Positions 10,924-25,428 are shown, numbered from the stretch's first letter. The stretch: 64,000 nt of DNA from Henckelia pumila (GCF_033568475.1 NC_133121.1:24783374-24847373); one strand, 5' to 3'. Translations and numbers: made by a program. The notes: generated by a model not told the origin, from the sequence alone.

Positions 10924-11783
10924 TCAATTTAAAACAAGATTTTTTTCTTCACATCTTTTTAAAACTTCTTCCAAATTTTTAAGACAGTTTTCAAATGAGT
11001 TTCCAAAAACAGTTATATCATCCATAAAAACTTCCACAAATTCTTCAATCATGTCACTAAAAATACTTAGCATGCATCTTTGAAAAGTAGCCGGGGCATT
11101 ACATAAACCAAATGGCATTCTTTTAAAAGCAAAAGTTCCGAACGAACAAGTGAAAGTAGTTTTTTCTTGATCTTCTAATGATATTGGTATTTGATAATAC
11201 CCCGAATACCCATCAAGAAAACAATAATAAGGATTACCTGCCACTTTCTCTAAAATTTGATCTAAAAATGATAACGGAAAGTGATCTTTTCTAGTTGCAT
11301 CATTTAATTTTCTATAATCAATGCACATACGCCAACTAGATAGAATCCTAGCTTGTAATAATTCTCCCTTTTCATTTTTTATAACAGTGATGCCTGATTT
11401 TTTTGGTACTACTTGTGTTGGACTTACCCATTTACTATCCGAGATTGGATAAATAATTCCGGCATCTAATAGTTTTAAAACTTCATTTTTAACAACTTCT
11501 TTCATGTGTGGATTTAATCTTCTTTGTGGTTGTTGATATGTTTTAGCATTTTCTTCCAAGTGAATTCTATGTGTGCAGATTAAAGGATTTATACCTTTTA
11601 TATCTTGCAAAGTCCATCCAATTGCATTTTTGTGTTTTTTAAGTAGTGTTATTAAATCTTCTTCTTGTTTTGGTAAGAGGGTAGAAGATATTACAATAGG
11701 ATATGTTTGATTTTCACCAAGAAAAGCATATTTTAGTTCTATTGGTAAGGGTTTTAATTCAAGTTTTGGATGATCATTTTCTT
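10924..11783 (-). pseudogene. Athila reverse transcriptase
   Basis: Copies element RNA into DNA. The clear frame starts at about 11780 with a segment matching the linker after protease and runs to the TGA at 10921. Motifs: RRLNPHMKEVV, GIIYPISDSKWVSPTQVVPKK, CIDYRKLNDATRKDHFPL, FLDGYSGYYQIPI, PFGLCNAPATFQRCM and the catalytic FMDDITVFG (about 10999-11025). It is separated from the protease frame by a frameshift near 11800. The RT catalytic core itself is undamaged. Confidence 0.93.
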
Positions 11784-12540
11784 TTACTTCTTCAAGTTCA
11801 TTAATTTAAAAACATTTTTTGAATCAAAACTTTCCACTAAACAAACTTCAGATTGTTGATTTAAGTTTTCTTGGTGTATATTTTCTTCCACGATTGTTTC
11901 TATTGCATTATCATCTTCATATTCATTAATACTTGGTTGTTTACATAAACTGAACACATTAAGTTCTAAAGTCATATTTCCAAAAGACAATTTCATTATT
12001 CCATTTCGACAATTAATTAAAGCATTTGAAGTTGCTAGAAATGGACGTCCCAATATTACTGGAATTTTGTTATGTACTTCTATTGGTTGTGTATCCAAGA
12101 CAATAAAATCCACGGGATATATGAATTTATCAACTTGAACTAATACATCTTCTACAATACCTCTAGGTATTTTGATTGACCTATCGGCTAGTAAAAGAGT
12201 AACAGATGTAGGTTTTAAATCTCCCAACTTAAGCTTTTCATAAACTGAATAAGGAATTAAATTCACACTTGCTCCCAAATCTAACAAAGCTTTTTTAATT
12301 TTATTTTTTCCAATAATACATGAAATTGTTGGACAACCGGGATCTTTATATTTCAAGGTAGAATTATTTTGAATAATAGAGCTTACTTGCTCCGTTAAGA
12401 ATGCTTTCTTCTTTACATGCAATTGTCTTTTCACAGTACATAAATCTTTTAAAAACTTTGCATAAGAAGGCACTTGTTTAATAGCATCTAATAATGGAAT
12501 ATTTATTTTTACTTGTTTAAAAACTTCATAAATATCAGAA
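11784..12540 (-). pseudogene. Athila aspartic protease
   Basis: Cuts the gag-pol polyprotein. Athila-type active-site wording LLDLGASVNLIPYSVYEKL (family form DLGAS rather than DTGA) at about 12240-12300, then LLADRSIKIPRGIVEDVLVQVD and VILGRPFLATSNA, the second conserved block. Separated from gag by a frameshift in an A run (+ strand T8) near 12545, and from RT by a frameshift near 11800. Confidence 0.9.
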
Positions 12541-14253
<1,713 letters not shown>

Positions 14254-14318
14254 AAAATTAAAAACAACATACTATTTACATAATAACATAAATAACAAAA
14301 TTAAACTTAATTTATACC

Positions 14319-14336
14319 TCCCCGGCAACGGCGCCA
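14319..14336 (-). other. Primer-binding site, tRNA-Asp type
   Basis: The - strand reads TGGCGCCGTTGCCGGGGA, complementary to the 3' end of plant tRNA-Asp(GTC). It lies six bases inside the 5' LTR, as in Athila elements. Confidence 0.93.
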
Positions 14337-14342
14337 AAAACT

Positions 14343-15975
14343 TGCTACAATTTAAATTGTAATTCACCCAAGTGTAGGTTGTCTGCAAGTAATATACTCG
14401 TGAGTACGAGATCGATCCACGAAGAGGATGCTGTAAGTTTAATTTTAGCATGATATATTATAGATGGAAATATTATTATGAAACTTCAAATACACAAATT
14501 ATAAAATTGTCAAGGTTTCAAAGGTTCATTGTTGGTTTATTTAAGATTGCTTAACAAAAATAAATAAAAGAAACTAAAATAAAAATAAACATAAGAGAAT
14601 AATTAAATATTTATATAAATATATCATATAATATAGTTCCCACTATATTAATATCAGATTAACCGATATTTAATACATGGTACTCATAATATATATATAA
14701 ATTCATAAATATAAATTGACATAAAATTAAATGTTAGATCAAATCACAATATTTTATTTAGAACAACCGGCAGAGCCACGCTATTGTCTAAATAAAATAT
14801 ATGATCTTTTTTTATGTTAGATGCGGAAAAGTAAATGTTAGATGCGAGAAAGTAAATGTTAGTTGCGGAAAGGTAAATGTTAGTTGCGGAAAGTAAAAGT
14901 TAGTTCAAATCACAATATATTATTTAGAACAACCGACAGAGTCACGCTATCGTCTAAATAATATATGACTTTATTATAAATAGATACATATATTTATAGT
15001 ATATAATTATTGTAGTATTTAGTGTATCATATTTGACAACAAATCAAGGTAACCACATTCAAGGTACCAAGCATTTGATGTAAATAGATAACAACAAATC
15101 ATCCAAAATTATACCTACAAATAAAGATCAATTAGTAAAAATAAAAATAGAAAAGGAAAGAATATACAAATATAAACAATCTTACTTGACCAACAATGAA
15201 ACTTTTTCACTTTGACATAAAAAGATTTAGCTTTCCATGAACATGAAACTAAAGAATAAAGATAAAAGAAATTTCATACTTGAACTTGAGAAACTTGCAC
15301 ACTCAAACTTTTATTCTCACACACACAATATTTATTTTACAAATGAAGAATTCTCTACACTCTTGCACACTACAAAGCTTATACAACACATCTATTTATA
15401 GTCTAAATGAGAAAAAGAGTCCAAGGCTCAATAAATGTGAAATAGTAAAGTTGGTGGGTGCTTGTCTCCTTGAATGTCAATACCATGACCCAACTTTAAT
15501 TGGCATGTTTGATGTCTTATACCACCGATTCAGCCTTTCTTTTCAACATAGAACATGTAGGATATTTTGTGTCGATGTGTTTGGACATATAATTCACCTC
15601 TTTTGGGTAAAAGGTGAAATAGTTATGATATTTTTACTACAAGCTGGTCATAATAAAAGTAAATCTGTCTCCATTTTGATGTTTGATTATTTTGATCATC
15701 TTAATGAGGTTTTTGGAATTTCTTGTCTTCTACAAAGTTGAAGATGCCTCTTTTGTAATTCTACAGGATTTGAGATTACTCTAATATGACCTTTGTAGCT
15801 TGAGTAATTTTATTTTTACCAAACCTGCGCAAAACATAAAATACAACATTTTTAGTAAAATATTTAAATATAAACACATAACACAAAAATAATACAACTT
15901 CATAATTTTAATGAAACTTTAATTTTAAAACACACTTTTAAACATATAAATAATTACAAATTTTAAGTTTCATCA
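14343..15975 (-). repeat. Athila element 5' LTR (1633 bp)
   Basis: Partner of 4211-5865, with the same TG...CA ends. Differences are about 30-35 substitutions by hand count, plus one missing tandem unit in the 14815-14905 repeat block and small indels. Directly followed by target copy GGTGC at 15976-15980. Confidence 0.95.
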
Positions 15976-16349
15976 GGTGCTCCTCTCTTTATAGGCCCGA
16001 AGAAGAGTTCTTACTTTTCGCATATTATTGTTAATGCTACTAAAAAATTGCAAGGATGGGATACACAACTTTTGTCCTTTGGTAGTAGATTGGTGCTTAT
16101 CAAAAGTGTTCTTTGCTCCATGCCTATATACCTTTTCCAAGTTATGCAGCCTCCGGGAACTATTTTGCAGAGATTTGAGATGTTATGTGCCAAATTTTTA
16201 TGGGGAGCTAAGGAGGGGAATAGAAAATTTCATTGGGTTGCTTGGAAGAATATTTGTCTTCCAGTCTCTGAAGGGGGTTTAAGTATTCGGAGACTAAAGG
16301 ACTCCTTGACGGCCTTTTCTTTTAAACTATGGTTTCGGTTCAGGTCTGT
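15976..16349 (+). pseudogene. LINE ORF2, segment after the RT core
   Basis: Continues ORF2 from 4210: GAPLFIGPKKSSYFSHIIV, then LQGWDTQLLSFGSRLVLIKS, FLWGAKEGNRKFHWVAW and EGGLSIRRLKD, the usual conserved block between RT and the zinc-binding region of plant LINEs. It stops where the solo LTR entered after KLWFRFRSV. Confidence 0.93.
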
Positions 16350-17429
16350 TGTAACACCCGGTATTTTAAATACGTAAATCTGCATGCATAATTAGGATAT
16401 TTAATTATTTAAATTTTAGATTTATGGGTTAAATAATTATGTGAATTATTTGTGCATGATTTAATTTATTCTTTTAAGCATTTAACCCATAATTAGTGAT
16501 TTTTATGATTTTTAGTATTTTAAATATTTTATCGCATAGACGGGACCGTGGACGGACGAGATGACAACTTTCTAGCCAATTAATTTCATGAGCCTTTTTA
16601 GAGCCCTAAAATATTATTTTTAGTTTTATTATCTCAAAATTTTTAGCATTTAATTTTATATAATTTTAGGAGTCCATTTTTATTCAAAATAAGCCAAAAT
16701 ATTGACTTTTTAGTATTTTTAAAATTCCCTAAATTTATAATTTCGGGATTTTCATATGTTTAACTTAAATTATCAGATTTTAACTTTTATTTAGAGTTTT
16801 AAAATTTTATGTTTTATATTTAAAACTTTTAATATCCTAAAAACCTATTTTTATTAAAATAAAAACTCTTACCTAATCTACCCCAAACCCTTAACCGATT
16901 ACCCCTCTTAGCCGCCTCCCTCTCCTCCATCTTCATCTTCTTCCTCGAACCAAAGCCAAGGTGACTCCATAGCTCGACTTCTGTAAGTTTCGAAGGGTTG
17001 TTCATCGTTCGTCGTCCCGGGAATCGTTCTAAGCGCTTCTAAACTCAAATATCGGTGAAAGGCATGATTCCTTCTCTATTTATCGTACCATATCAGTTGT
17101 TATAGTGTGTGTGTGTGTGTATGCATTGATTTTTATTTGAGTTTTCTTGTAGAAATTCAATCGGTTTTGGTGTATGCATATGGTTCTTGAAATTTTTGAT
17201 CATGTTCACGTTTTTTTCTAGCCATGGTTGTTCTAGCTGCTGGCTGAGGGTCCCTAGGTCGAGAGAGGGTGGTTTGGACTCGAGTGGTTCGAGTGATTCG
17301 AGCCAAACGAGCCCAGGTTTGGAGTTGGTGCAGATCGGCCTCCATGGGGTGCGCAGCTAGGGTTCGTGGAAGGGGGCTCGAGCTGGGTTCCTTGGGCAGC
17401 ATGGGGTCGGGGTCTTGGTTAGGTTAGGA

Positions 17430-17458
17430 CCGCCCAGACGTGGGCTACGTCTGGGCGG
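17430..17458. repeat. Perfect 12-bp inverted repeat with 5-base spacer
   Basis: CCGCCCAGACGT, spacer GGGCT, ACGTCTGGGCGG, inside the GC-rich part of the solo LTR. It could be a hairpin or a dimeric protein site. Confidence 0.9.
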
Positions 17459-17689
17459 CGGGGCTCCGGCCAGGGGTGGTCGGAGCAGGGCGGCAGCAGC
17501 CCTAGAAGGGCTGCTGCACGCGGCGGCCGAGAAGGAGAGGGGAGGGTGAGTTTCGGGTTTAGGGTTAGGGTTGGGTCCGGGTTGGGTTCTTGGGTCCGGG
17601 TCAAGTCAGTGGGTCGTGGGTCGGGTTAAGTGAGTTCGGGTCCAGGTTTGGTGGGCCGGGCTTGAGTCTTTTTATTTTTAAAATATTTT

Positions 17690-18000
17690 ATGAATTAATT
17701 GGTTTTTGGGCCAATTAATTAGAAATAAAATTATTTGGACTCCCAAATAATTTTATTTGGGCTTTTAAAATTTTAATTAAGTTAGTCCATTAATTTTATG
17801 GGCTTTTGAGCCCATAAAAGTTATTGGGCCAGTCTTTGGGCTTTTGGGCCCATTGGGCCAGTTTAAGTTGTTTTTGGGCCTAGAATGTTTTTTGGGCTTT
17901 AAATTAATTTAATTGGGCTTAGAACAATTTTATTGGGCTTAAGTATGTTATTGGGCCAGATTTAAGTAATTGGGCTTGAGTGTTAGGGCCAGCAGTCCAG
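17690..18000. promoter_or_regulatory. Cluster of TGGGCC/TTGGGC words in the solo LTR
   Basis: More than a dozen TTGGGC, TGGGCC or GGCCCA words occur in about 300 bases. TGGGCY is the known plant site II element bound by TCP factors. The role here is inferred from composition only. Confidence 0.5.
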
Positions 18001-19000
18001 TACAATCCATGAGAAATTCGCACGTGTCCTGATTATATATTTAATTATTTTTATGCATTGAAGTTATTTTAATATTAATATGTTAGTAAGAAATTAAATT
18101 AAATATATATGAAGGACACACATTTTATTTAAGTACATGCACTCATGAAATAATTTTATGCATAATTAAATGTTTAAGGTTGAGCAACAATAAAATATTT
18201 TATGTTGGAAGTTGAAGTAGTGTGACAATTTAAGGGGGATTCGTCCCCATATGTGAACTATTGAAGGGCAGTTTACTGCCAATTTAAGAGGTGATTCGTC
18301 ACCGCCACGTACGTTGGTTTCCACGCTGATCAGTATTTAATGTATGATTTAAGGTTACACTACGGATACAACCATGCGATGTTAGAAAATTAATTGCTCA
18401 ACAATGTTTATGTATTATGTTATTTAAGTTAAGTTAAGTTATGTTATGTTATGATATTTTCAAGCATGCTCATTCATGTATATGTATGTATTAGTATTTA
18501 ATTGTTTTAAATTATTTTAAACCCTTGTTATGTTAGCATGTTGGGCCTCTAGGCTCACTACACTGGTATGGTGCAGGTGAGTTTGTAGAGGAGGATGTAG
18601 CTCCTACCGGCGGTGAGGATATATGAGCGGACATGCAGTGACCCCGTGACCGTGATAGATGTCTGAGTCACATTGCATGTTTTGATTATGTCAGCACGTT
18701 ACCCATTTTATATTATTTTTCAGTGGTTGTGAGTTTTGAATATTTTATTGAATATTGTCAGTGCATGCAAACTTTAATCATTTTATTTATGCAGTATTTT
18801 TAATTAAATGTTTGACTCAGATATTTATTTTATTTAAAGAATGCAATTTTTATTTAAGTTATTTATTTATTTATTTATTTTAAATCTTTTTATTCTGTGC
18901 ATATATGTATGGGCATATATGTACATATTTTATTTAGTAAGTATAAAAAAAAAAAATTTCTGCATATTTATTTAATAATTTTAGAGTTAGGGTCGTTTCA

Positions 19001-20479
19001 TCTGTGGAGTCTTTGTGGAGTAAATTCTTGGTGACTAGATACTGTAAATTTGATCTTCCGGCAGTTGTTCAGATTAAGCCAAATATTTCTCCAACTTGGC
19101 GATGAATGATGAAAATTAAAGACAGAGCTGAACAGGAGATTGGTTGGAGGATTGGAGAGGGTCTTCTCAGCTTCTGGTTTGACTCTTGGCTTTCGGATGG
19201 CCCCATTTCTTCTCTGACTACTATTCAAGGGAATTCTTCCAGGCTTGTTGAATGGTTTTTGGAGGATCATAAATGGAATTTGGCTCGCCTCCTGTTAGTA
19301 GTTCCTCCTCATATTGCTTACAAGATTATGGATGTTCCCATTCATCCTATTTCGAGAGATGTTGCAGTTTGGAAGCCAATTCTTAACGGTAGATTTTTTG
19401 TTAAATCTGCCTGGGAGCTGGTTCGGCATCGGCACATGTAACTGGGTTGGTTTAAAGGTTGCTGGTCTAAGTTGTTTAAACCTTCTATTTCTATTTTTTG
19501 CTGGAGGTGGTTCTTTAAAAGAATTCCGGTTGATGATATTCTTCAGGCTAGGGGGATTTCTCTGGCCTCGATTTGCCAAGGGTGTTGTAACCAAGAATCT
19601 TTTGAGCATTTATTTTTTGAGTGTGACTCTGCAGTTGGTGTGTGACAATATTTTGGTCGGCTCTTCCGAGTTCAAAATTTTCAACTCTTCGCTAATTGGA
19701 AGATTTCGACTGGCTGGAGTTCGAGTGGCCACATTAGGGAGCTTATTCCTTTTTTGATTATCTGGTTTATTTGGAAGGCGAGAAATGAGCACAAACATAA
19801 GGGTTCCAGAATTTACTCGGCGAGGATTATTCTTCATATTAATGAGTTTATTCTTTCTATTAACCGAGCAGGCTTGCTGAAGGGGAGTCATTGGATTGGT
19901 TTTGAGGATGTGGCTACCTCAATGGGTATGAACTCGGCAATTTCGAGAACTACTACCATTCGTCTAGTACGATGGTTGGCTCCGGAGATTGGTGTTTTTA
20001 AACTAAATACTGATGGGTGTTCTAAAGTGGGAGGACAATCTGGCATTGGAGGCATCATCCGGGACCATCATGGGCTGACGGTTGTGGCTTTTCATGATTA
20101 TATTGGGATTGGTTCTAATATGAGAGCAGAGCTTCTAGCTATTTTAAGGGGTCTGCAGGTTTGCAAGCTGTATAATTTGTTTTCCCTTTGGCTTGAAGTC
20201 GATTCTTTAGCAGCTCTTGCTATTTTGAATGCGGATTCTTCGGCTTGGGAACTTACTGGGATTGTGACTAAAATCCAAGCTATTCTTTTGGAGTCCATGG
20301 TGCGTAAATCTCATATTTATAGGGAAGCTAACAGAGTAGAGGACGAATTAGCTAACCTTGGCTTGGCCTTGGGATCTGCCATACTACATCCGACAGATAT
20401 TTCTGGAAAACTTAGAGGGATTTGTAGACTAGATAAATCTGGTCTACCTTACATTAGAGTTAAATCTATTATTTCTTAA
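19001..20479 (+). pseudogene. LINE ORF2, zinc-binding region and RNase H
   Basis: Final part of ORF2. After a TGA near 19103 the frame carries EIGWRIGEGLLSFWFDSWLS, then a zf-RVT-like segment with FVKSAWELV, a TAA at 19439 and cysteines in an alternate frame near 19495-19625. From 19754 a clean frame of 241 codons holds FIWKARNEHKH and a plant LINE RNase H (RVT_3 type): KLNTDGCSK, RAELLAIL, EVDSLAAL and the last acidic residue in REANRVEDELANLG. It ends at TAA 20477-20479. Several frameshifts before 19754 break the link. Confidence 0.92.
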
Positions 20480-20630
20480 TTCCTGCATTTTTATTCTTGT
20501 AATTTCTTGAGAGGTCCTGGTATAGTCCCCCTCTCATGTTTTTTCCTTTTTATGGAATAAATGGGTAGGGGTCTGCCTAACCCCCCGCCACAACAGGCGG
20601 CTTTGAATAAAAAAATAATAATAATAAATG
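20480..20630 (+). other. LINE 3' UTR and A-rich tail
   Basis: Short untranslated tail ending TTTGAATAAAAAAATAATAATAATAAAT. The A-rich/(TAA)n end is typical of a plant LINE and marks its 3' limit to within about 20 bases. Confidence 0.8.
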
Positions 20631-23159
20631 AATCGATGACTTACCTTTAAATGTTTTACTTTTAAAATTTTCATTTATAACTGTTAAATTCCTTGTGTTT
20701 TTAAATTTAAACATAAACACCCATGAAAACACGTACGGATAAGGGGATGAATGCTCAAATTTGAAAACATGGGAGGTATTTGCTCAAGATTTGAAAACAC
20801 AAAGAGTTCATAGATAATTCGTTTTTCATAAGGGATTTTTTAGTAATCTTGGGATGTCACAAGGGTATGTATGCAATTATCTCATTTGAAAATATAGAGC
20901 CAAAATCATAATGTGAAAAAATAAACGGACCAAAATTGAATTTTTTTCTTTATTTCTCCATAATCATCATTGATTTATTTATATTGATGAATTTAATTTA
21001 TAATATTTAATTTTTTTAATTTCAAATTAATTATAAATTTTATATTTTTTTTTGCCTTAATTTTTTACACACATTTTCCACCAAATGTTTATGCAATTAT
21101 TTATCGACAAAAAGTTACTTCTTCAATTAATTTTTTTCTTTTTATTCTCACTTTTAAAGATATTATTAAATATACACATTTTTTTTCATAGTTTCAGTGA
21201 AAATATTTTTATTATTTTTCAAACATATATTCACTTTATATATATCAATTTTTAGATTTTAAAAGCATTATGTAGAAAATCTCCATATAATTAATCGAAA
21301 GAATATACAATCTAAGGGAAAAGTAGAAATCCATAGTGAAAAAATTAGTCATTCTATTTACAGTTTAGTTATAACAAGATAAATATATATATATTATCTT
21401 AAATAATTTTAAGGAATACATATTTTATTTTCCAACATCTAATATTTTTATGTTAATTGTTTTTCGATTTTCCTAAGAATTATGTTTCAATAAAATGTTA
21501 TATCTCTAATGCATTTTTATTATCAAATTTCTATTCAATTTTTACGTATCATTGTTTTCAAATTTTTTTATAGGTATGTCGTAACCAAATTTTATTTTCT
21601 ATTAGAATTTTTTGTTAAATAAACCCCTTTGATATATACTCATGTGTTTTAAATTTTATTTTCTTAAATTCATAGAAAATAATTCAAACCAATTCATTGA
21701 AGTTGAATTTTTATAGTTAAATAAGAGGCAAATTGACATAATATATTTTTAATAACAAATAAATTATATGAAAATAATTTATTCCTTGATTGCACTTATA
21801 TTTTAATAGTATATGATTAACTTTATAAATGATATATGATATTTTAAAAACCAATTAAAATGTTGTGGTTTAAGAGTTCAAAAAATATTATATTATTTTT
21901 TATTTTCTTTCTAATATAGCATGATTTTATTAGCATATTAAATTATGAAACTTATTCTTCATAAAATTTATGGTGATTTTCTATATCCATATATTATATT
22001 AAACACAACTTTTGTAGAAGTGTAAATATTGCTTATAAATTTTTAATGATCAGTTATTTTTATTGTGATAGTACAAAAAATATGTGAATTCTTTCTGTTG
22101 CTATATTTGTTACAATCTATATGTAATTCATTATCGATTTCAATATGATTAATTCTTCATACTAAAAATAATTATATTTTTATTAGTATCTTACTATTAT
22201 ATTATCATAATCACACAAAAAAAATTATTTTAATTTACATCATAATTCTATTTTTTTCAAGATAAAAACTCATCAATAACAATACCCATAAATATTAGTA
22301 TTAAAAATAAAAATGATTCACTTAGAACATAATCCACACAAGTTTTTTTTATTAATTTATATCATATTTTTACATTTTTCAAGACAAAAAATAATAATTA
22401 TTCATTTATAAAATTCAAAAATAGTTTATAAGAAAAAATAGATAGTAGAAAGGCATTATTTTATAATTTTCTTCTCATTATTATTTTTTTAAGAATGAAT
22501 TTAGGAATATGATGACAATCATTAAAATGTTGTATTCAATAGGTAAAAAAAAAATGCACCAAATGAATAAGCAATACATTGATTTCTACAAATTCCATAT
22601 CCCAAATTTGACCCTAAATTTTACACCATTTTTTCACACATGCCCATGCTATTAATATCAATCATTCATATTTTTTGAACAATGTAGTAAATAGACAATG
22701 AAAAAAAATTTCCCTCTATTAATACTTTTATGGTAGAAATATATATATATATATATATATATATTTGATATGGTGAGCAACCACCATGTACAGTTATGTG
22801 TGCACCGGCTGATGTGTGTGAAAATTTTTATTTAATTTTCTTATGATTTAGCCAAGTCAGTTTAAACTTATATTAAATCTTTGGCAATGAAAATTATAAT
22901 AAACAAGATAATATTTTGTAATTAAATGGTACAAAAGAAACATGAAATTTACTCAATTAATGATATTTATCGCTTGGTACGTAATATAAAACATTGATTG
23001 ATTACTCGTCCTTATTTTTTCCAATGTTTGACTCAAGTTCTCAAAATATTATTATCATTCACCGTCATCTTATCCAAATATATTGATTTATCATCTTTAT
23101 ATTAAACATCCTTCATCATCTCATCTACGAGTCAATCAATAAGAAATACACATACACAC
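20631..23159. other. AT-rich intergenic DNA
   Basis: About 2.5 kb of very AT-rich sequence without a gene, RNA gene or recognizable element. The only clear structure is a (TA)n run at 22739-22765. Confidence 0.6.
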
Positions 23160-24175
23160 AGCTGTGAACTATGTTAAGACAAAAACTTATCAAACCAAAC
23201 CGATACCAAACGGAATTGAATGACTAAAGTCCACAAGCTAAACTAATATACCTAAACAGGAACGGTCAACTAAGTTGAATTGAACTCAACTAAAACTTCT
23301 AAGGCTCCTAAACTACATGTCACCAATTAAATCCAAATAATCTTTCAAGGACATAAATCTACCTCATACAACTGGGAATGAATAGAGTTTCTGTACATAA
23401 CCAACACTGAGGAATCCAAGTTCACTACCATTTGTAGTATTGTTAGAAAGGGAGACGATGACATGGACATGACAGGAATAGCGACTACTATATTTGGAAC
23501 GGGTCTATTTTTTATTTAAAAGATTGTTACTTCAAGACTGCTATAAATAAAGTGAAAATCAGGGTAGTTAGCTCTCTCAATTCATAAAACAATATGCACA
23601 CATATTCAAATCTTCAAGGGCAAAATTGATAACAAGCAGTCAAACACACTTTACATAGATTTTATATCTAATCATCGAGGACCAATTATACTAAGAGATT
23701 TAGTTGTAAATCACTATTTTGATAGTCTATGAAATGTTTTAATTGTAAATAAGTATACAAGGAGTTTCAATTAGGCAGTGTTAAGACATAAACTGTACTA
23801 TTTTGCAAAGTGTTGTAATCTCGAAAGTTCTTCTAGTTGATATCCTTCCGAAAAGGAATAAGGAGAGACATAAGAGTTATTCAAATATCCGAACTTCCAG
23901 AAACAAATTTGCGTTCTTTATATTTCAGTTATACTTCATTTCATTCTTTATTTCATTCATCAGTTATCCTACCTTTTGAATGTTCTATCTATCAGTTAAT
24001 CTACCTTCCACACAAAATTACTTTGTTAGTCAGACTGATATTGATATACGAGAACCACAAATTCCATTTGCTAATCCAACTGAATTTATTCGAGAAAATT
24101 TCAGTGTGATTGTTTATTCAACCCCCTTTCTAACCAATCACTCAATCATATCAATTAGTATTAGAGCGGGGTTGA
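23160..24175 (+). mobile_element. Probable degenerate LTR remnant
   Basis: A TATA-like GCTATAAATAAAG at 23540-23552, a pyrimidine-rich leader region, and at 24160-24172 TATTAGAGCGGGG, which resembles the tRNA-Met primer site wording TATCAGAGC next to a TG...CA end (CAATCACTCA). No partner LTR or coding part is seen. Borders are uncertain. Confidence 0.4.
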
Positions 24176-24249
24176 TTCCCGTTTGGAACATTATTAAGTA
24201 ATGACTTTGTTACGCCTTAAACGCATACAAATCTCGTGTATGAGATTAA

Positions 24250-25382
24250 TGTTTTTAATGCATTAACAAGTCTCAAAATATTATGTTTTGATGATTACAA
24301 AATTTGGTTAATTGTTACTAATAGTTTAAAGTGAGAAATTTGCAGATAAAATTTTTTTGTATGAACAAAATTGGAAGCAAGAACCGATAATCTAAAATCA
24401 AAGAAAATAATCAAGTCTGCCCAGGTTTGGATGGTCTGAAGTGGGGTTCGGACCATCCGAAGATTTCTTAAAGAATATAAAATGCTCGGATGCAAGGCTC
24501 GAAGACCAGTTCGGACGATCCGAAGTTAGTTCGGATGGTCCGAAGATTTTCCCGGAATAAAAAATTGTTCGAAGGCACTTTCGGAGGACACGAAGGACTA
24601 CTTCGGAGGATCCAAAGTTATTTTCCGAGAGTCCGAACTTCTTTACGGCGATTGAAAGATGTTGTTGGAGAAAATCAGCCGGAATGAATTTAATGTAGCT
24701 GTTCGGACGATCCGAAGTCATTATCAGACCATCCGAATAGTACAACAACCGCAGAAATTTGAAATTCAATCAATGACGTTCGGAGGCTCCGAAGGCCGGT
24801 TCGGACGGTCCGAACAGGCCCGAATCAGCAACTATAAATTGAGGTCATTCCAAGCCATTTTCAATCATCCAATTCACTATCATCTTCTTTGCAAGCAATT
24901 TTATCTCTATCAAAGAAGTCAATCAAGATTTGTGTGATATATTCAAAAATCGATATTTGTTTGTAAAAATCATTTGTGATTTGGTTGTGCGATCATTGTA
25001 AACACTTGAGTGTAAAGCCAAGTGTGTTGTGTGATTTTTGAGGATATCCTTGCAGCTCTTAAGGCCAAGTGTATCGAGTTGTATCGGCGTGGTGATCGTG
25101 TTGTTGTTGTACGGTTATCCTTGGAGCCATCAAGGCCAAGACATTTGAAGTGCTAATGGATCATTGATTAATCGACCTTAACCAAGAAGGGGAGACGTAG
25201 ACGATTTATCGTCGAACTTTCATAAACATATCCTATCTCTTTTGTCGCTTTATTTACTTTACGCATTTATTTACCGCATTTATTTTGATTTCTTTAAGTC
25301 TTTCGCTTGCGTATTTGCATAATCTCTTTAAATTGCTAAAGTTGCCAATAGAACCTAAATCACCCCCCATTAGGTTCTAACA
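24250..25382 (+). repeat. 5' LTR of a SIRE-type Copia element
   Basis: Ends TTAGGTTCTAACA at 25382, directly before a tRNA-Met primer site. The start near 24250 (TGTTTTTAATGC, then TTTTGATGATTACAAAA) fits the family's opening wording but is not fixed by a target duplication. Contains an array of about 11 TTCGGA-N3-TCCGAA words (24421-24830) and a TATA box ACTATAAATT at 24831-24840. Confidence 0.72.
24421..24830. repeat. Array of TTCGGA-N3-TCCGAA palindromic words, Copia LTR
   Basis: Examples: TTCGGACCATCCGAAG, TTCGGACGATCCGAAG, TTCGGATGGTCCGAAG, TTCGGAGGCTCCGAAG, TTCGGACGGTCCGAAC, with several decayed copies. The spacer varies while the arms are kept. The array ends about 20 bases before the TATA box. 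Confidence 0.92.
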
Positions 25383-25384
25383 AG

Positions 25385-25397
25385 TGGTATCAGAGCC
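25385..25397 (+). other. Primer-binding site, initiator tRNA-Met type
   Basis: TGGTATCAGAGCC three bases after the LTR end, the usual Copia primer site. Confidence 0.9.
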
Positions 25398-25428
25398 ACA
25401 CTTTTTGAAAATTTTTCAAAAGATTTTA

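Larger units (their letters stand above)
16350..19000 (+). mobile_element. Solo LTR of a Ty3/Gypsy element (2651 bp)
   Basis: Begins TGTAACACCCGG and ends GGGTCGTTTCA, flanked by TCTGT target copies (16345-16349 and 19001-19005). It contains no ORF with retroelement motifs and no second LTR copy, so it is a solo LTR rather than a short element. The TGTAACACCC start is common in chromovirus LTRs. Inside are a GC-rich part (16.9-17.65 kb), a TGGGCC-rich part (17.69-18.0 kb) and a (GT)n run at 17104-17120. The orientation given is that of the TGTAACACCC end and is tentative. Confidence 0.88.

Noticed and set aside
17157..17604. Two GC-rich minus-strand frames inside the solo LTR
   Set aside because: They are low-complexity, match no known domain and lie within an LTR bounded by target duplications.
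16350..19000. A complete short LTR element or non-coding gene with introns
   Set aside because: No second LTR, primer site or coding motif lies between the TCTGT copies. A solo LTR explains all of it.
24398..24769. Frames across the TTCGGA palindrome arrays (also 28612-28863)
   Set aside because: The repeats create open frames on both strands. No domain is seen and the LTR context explains them.
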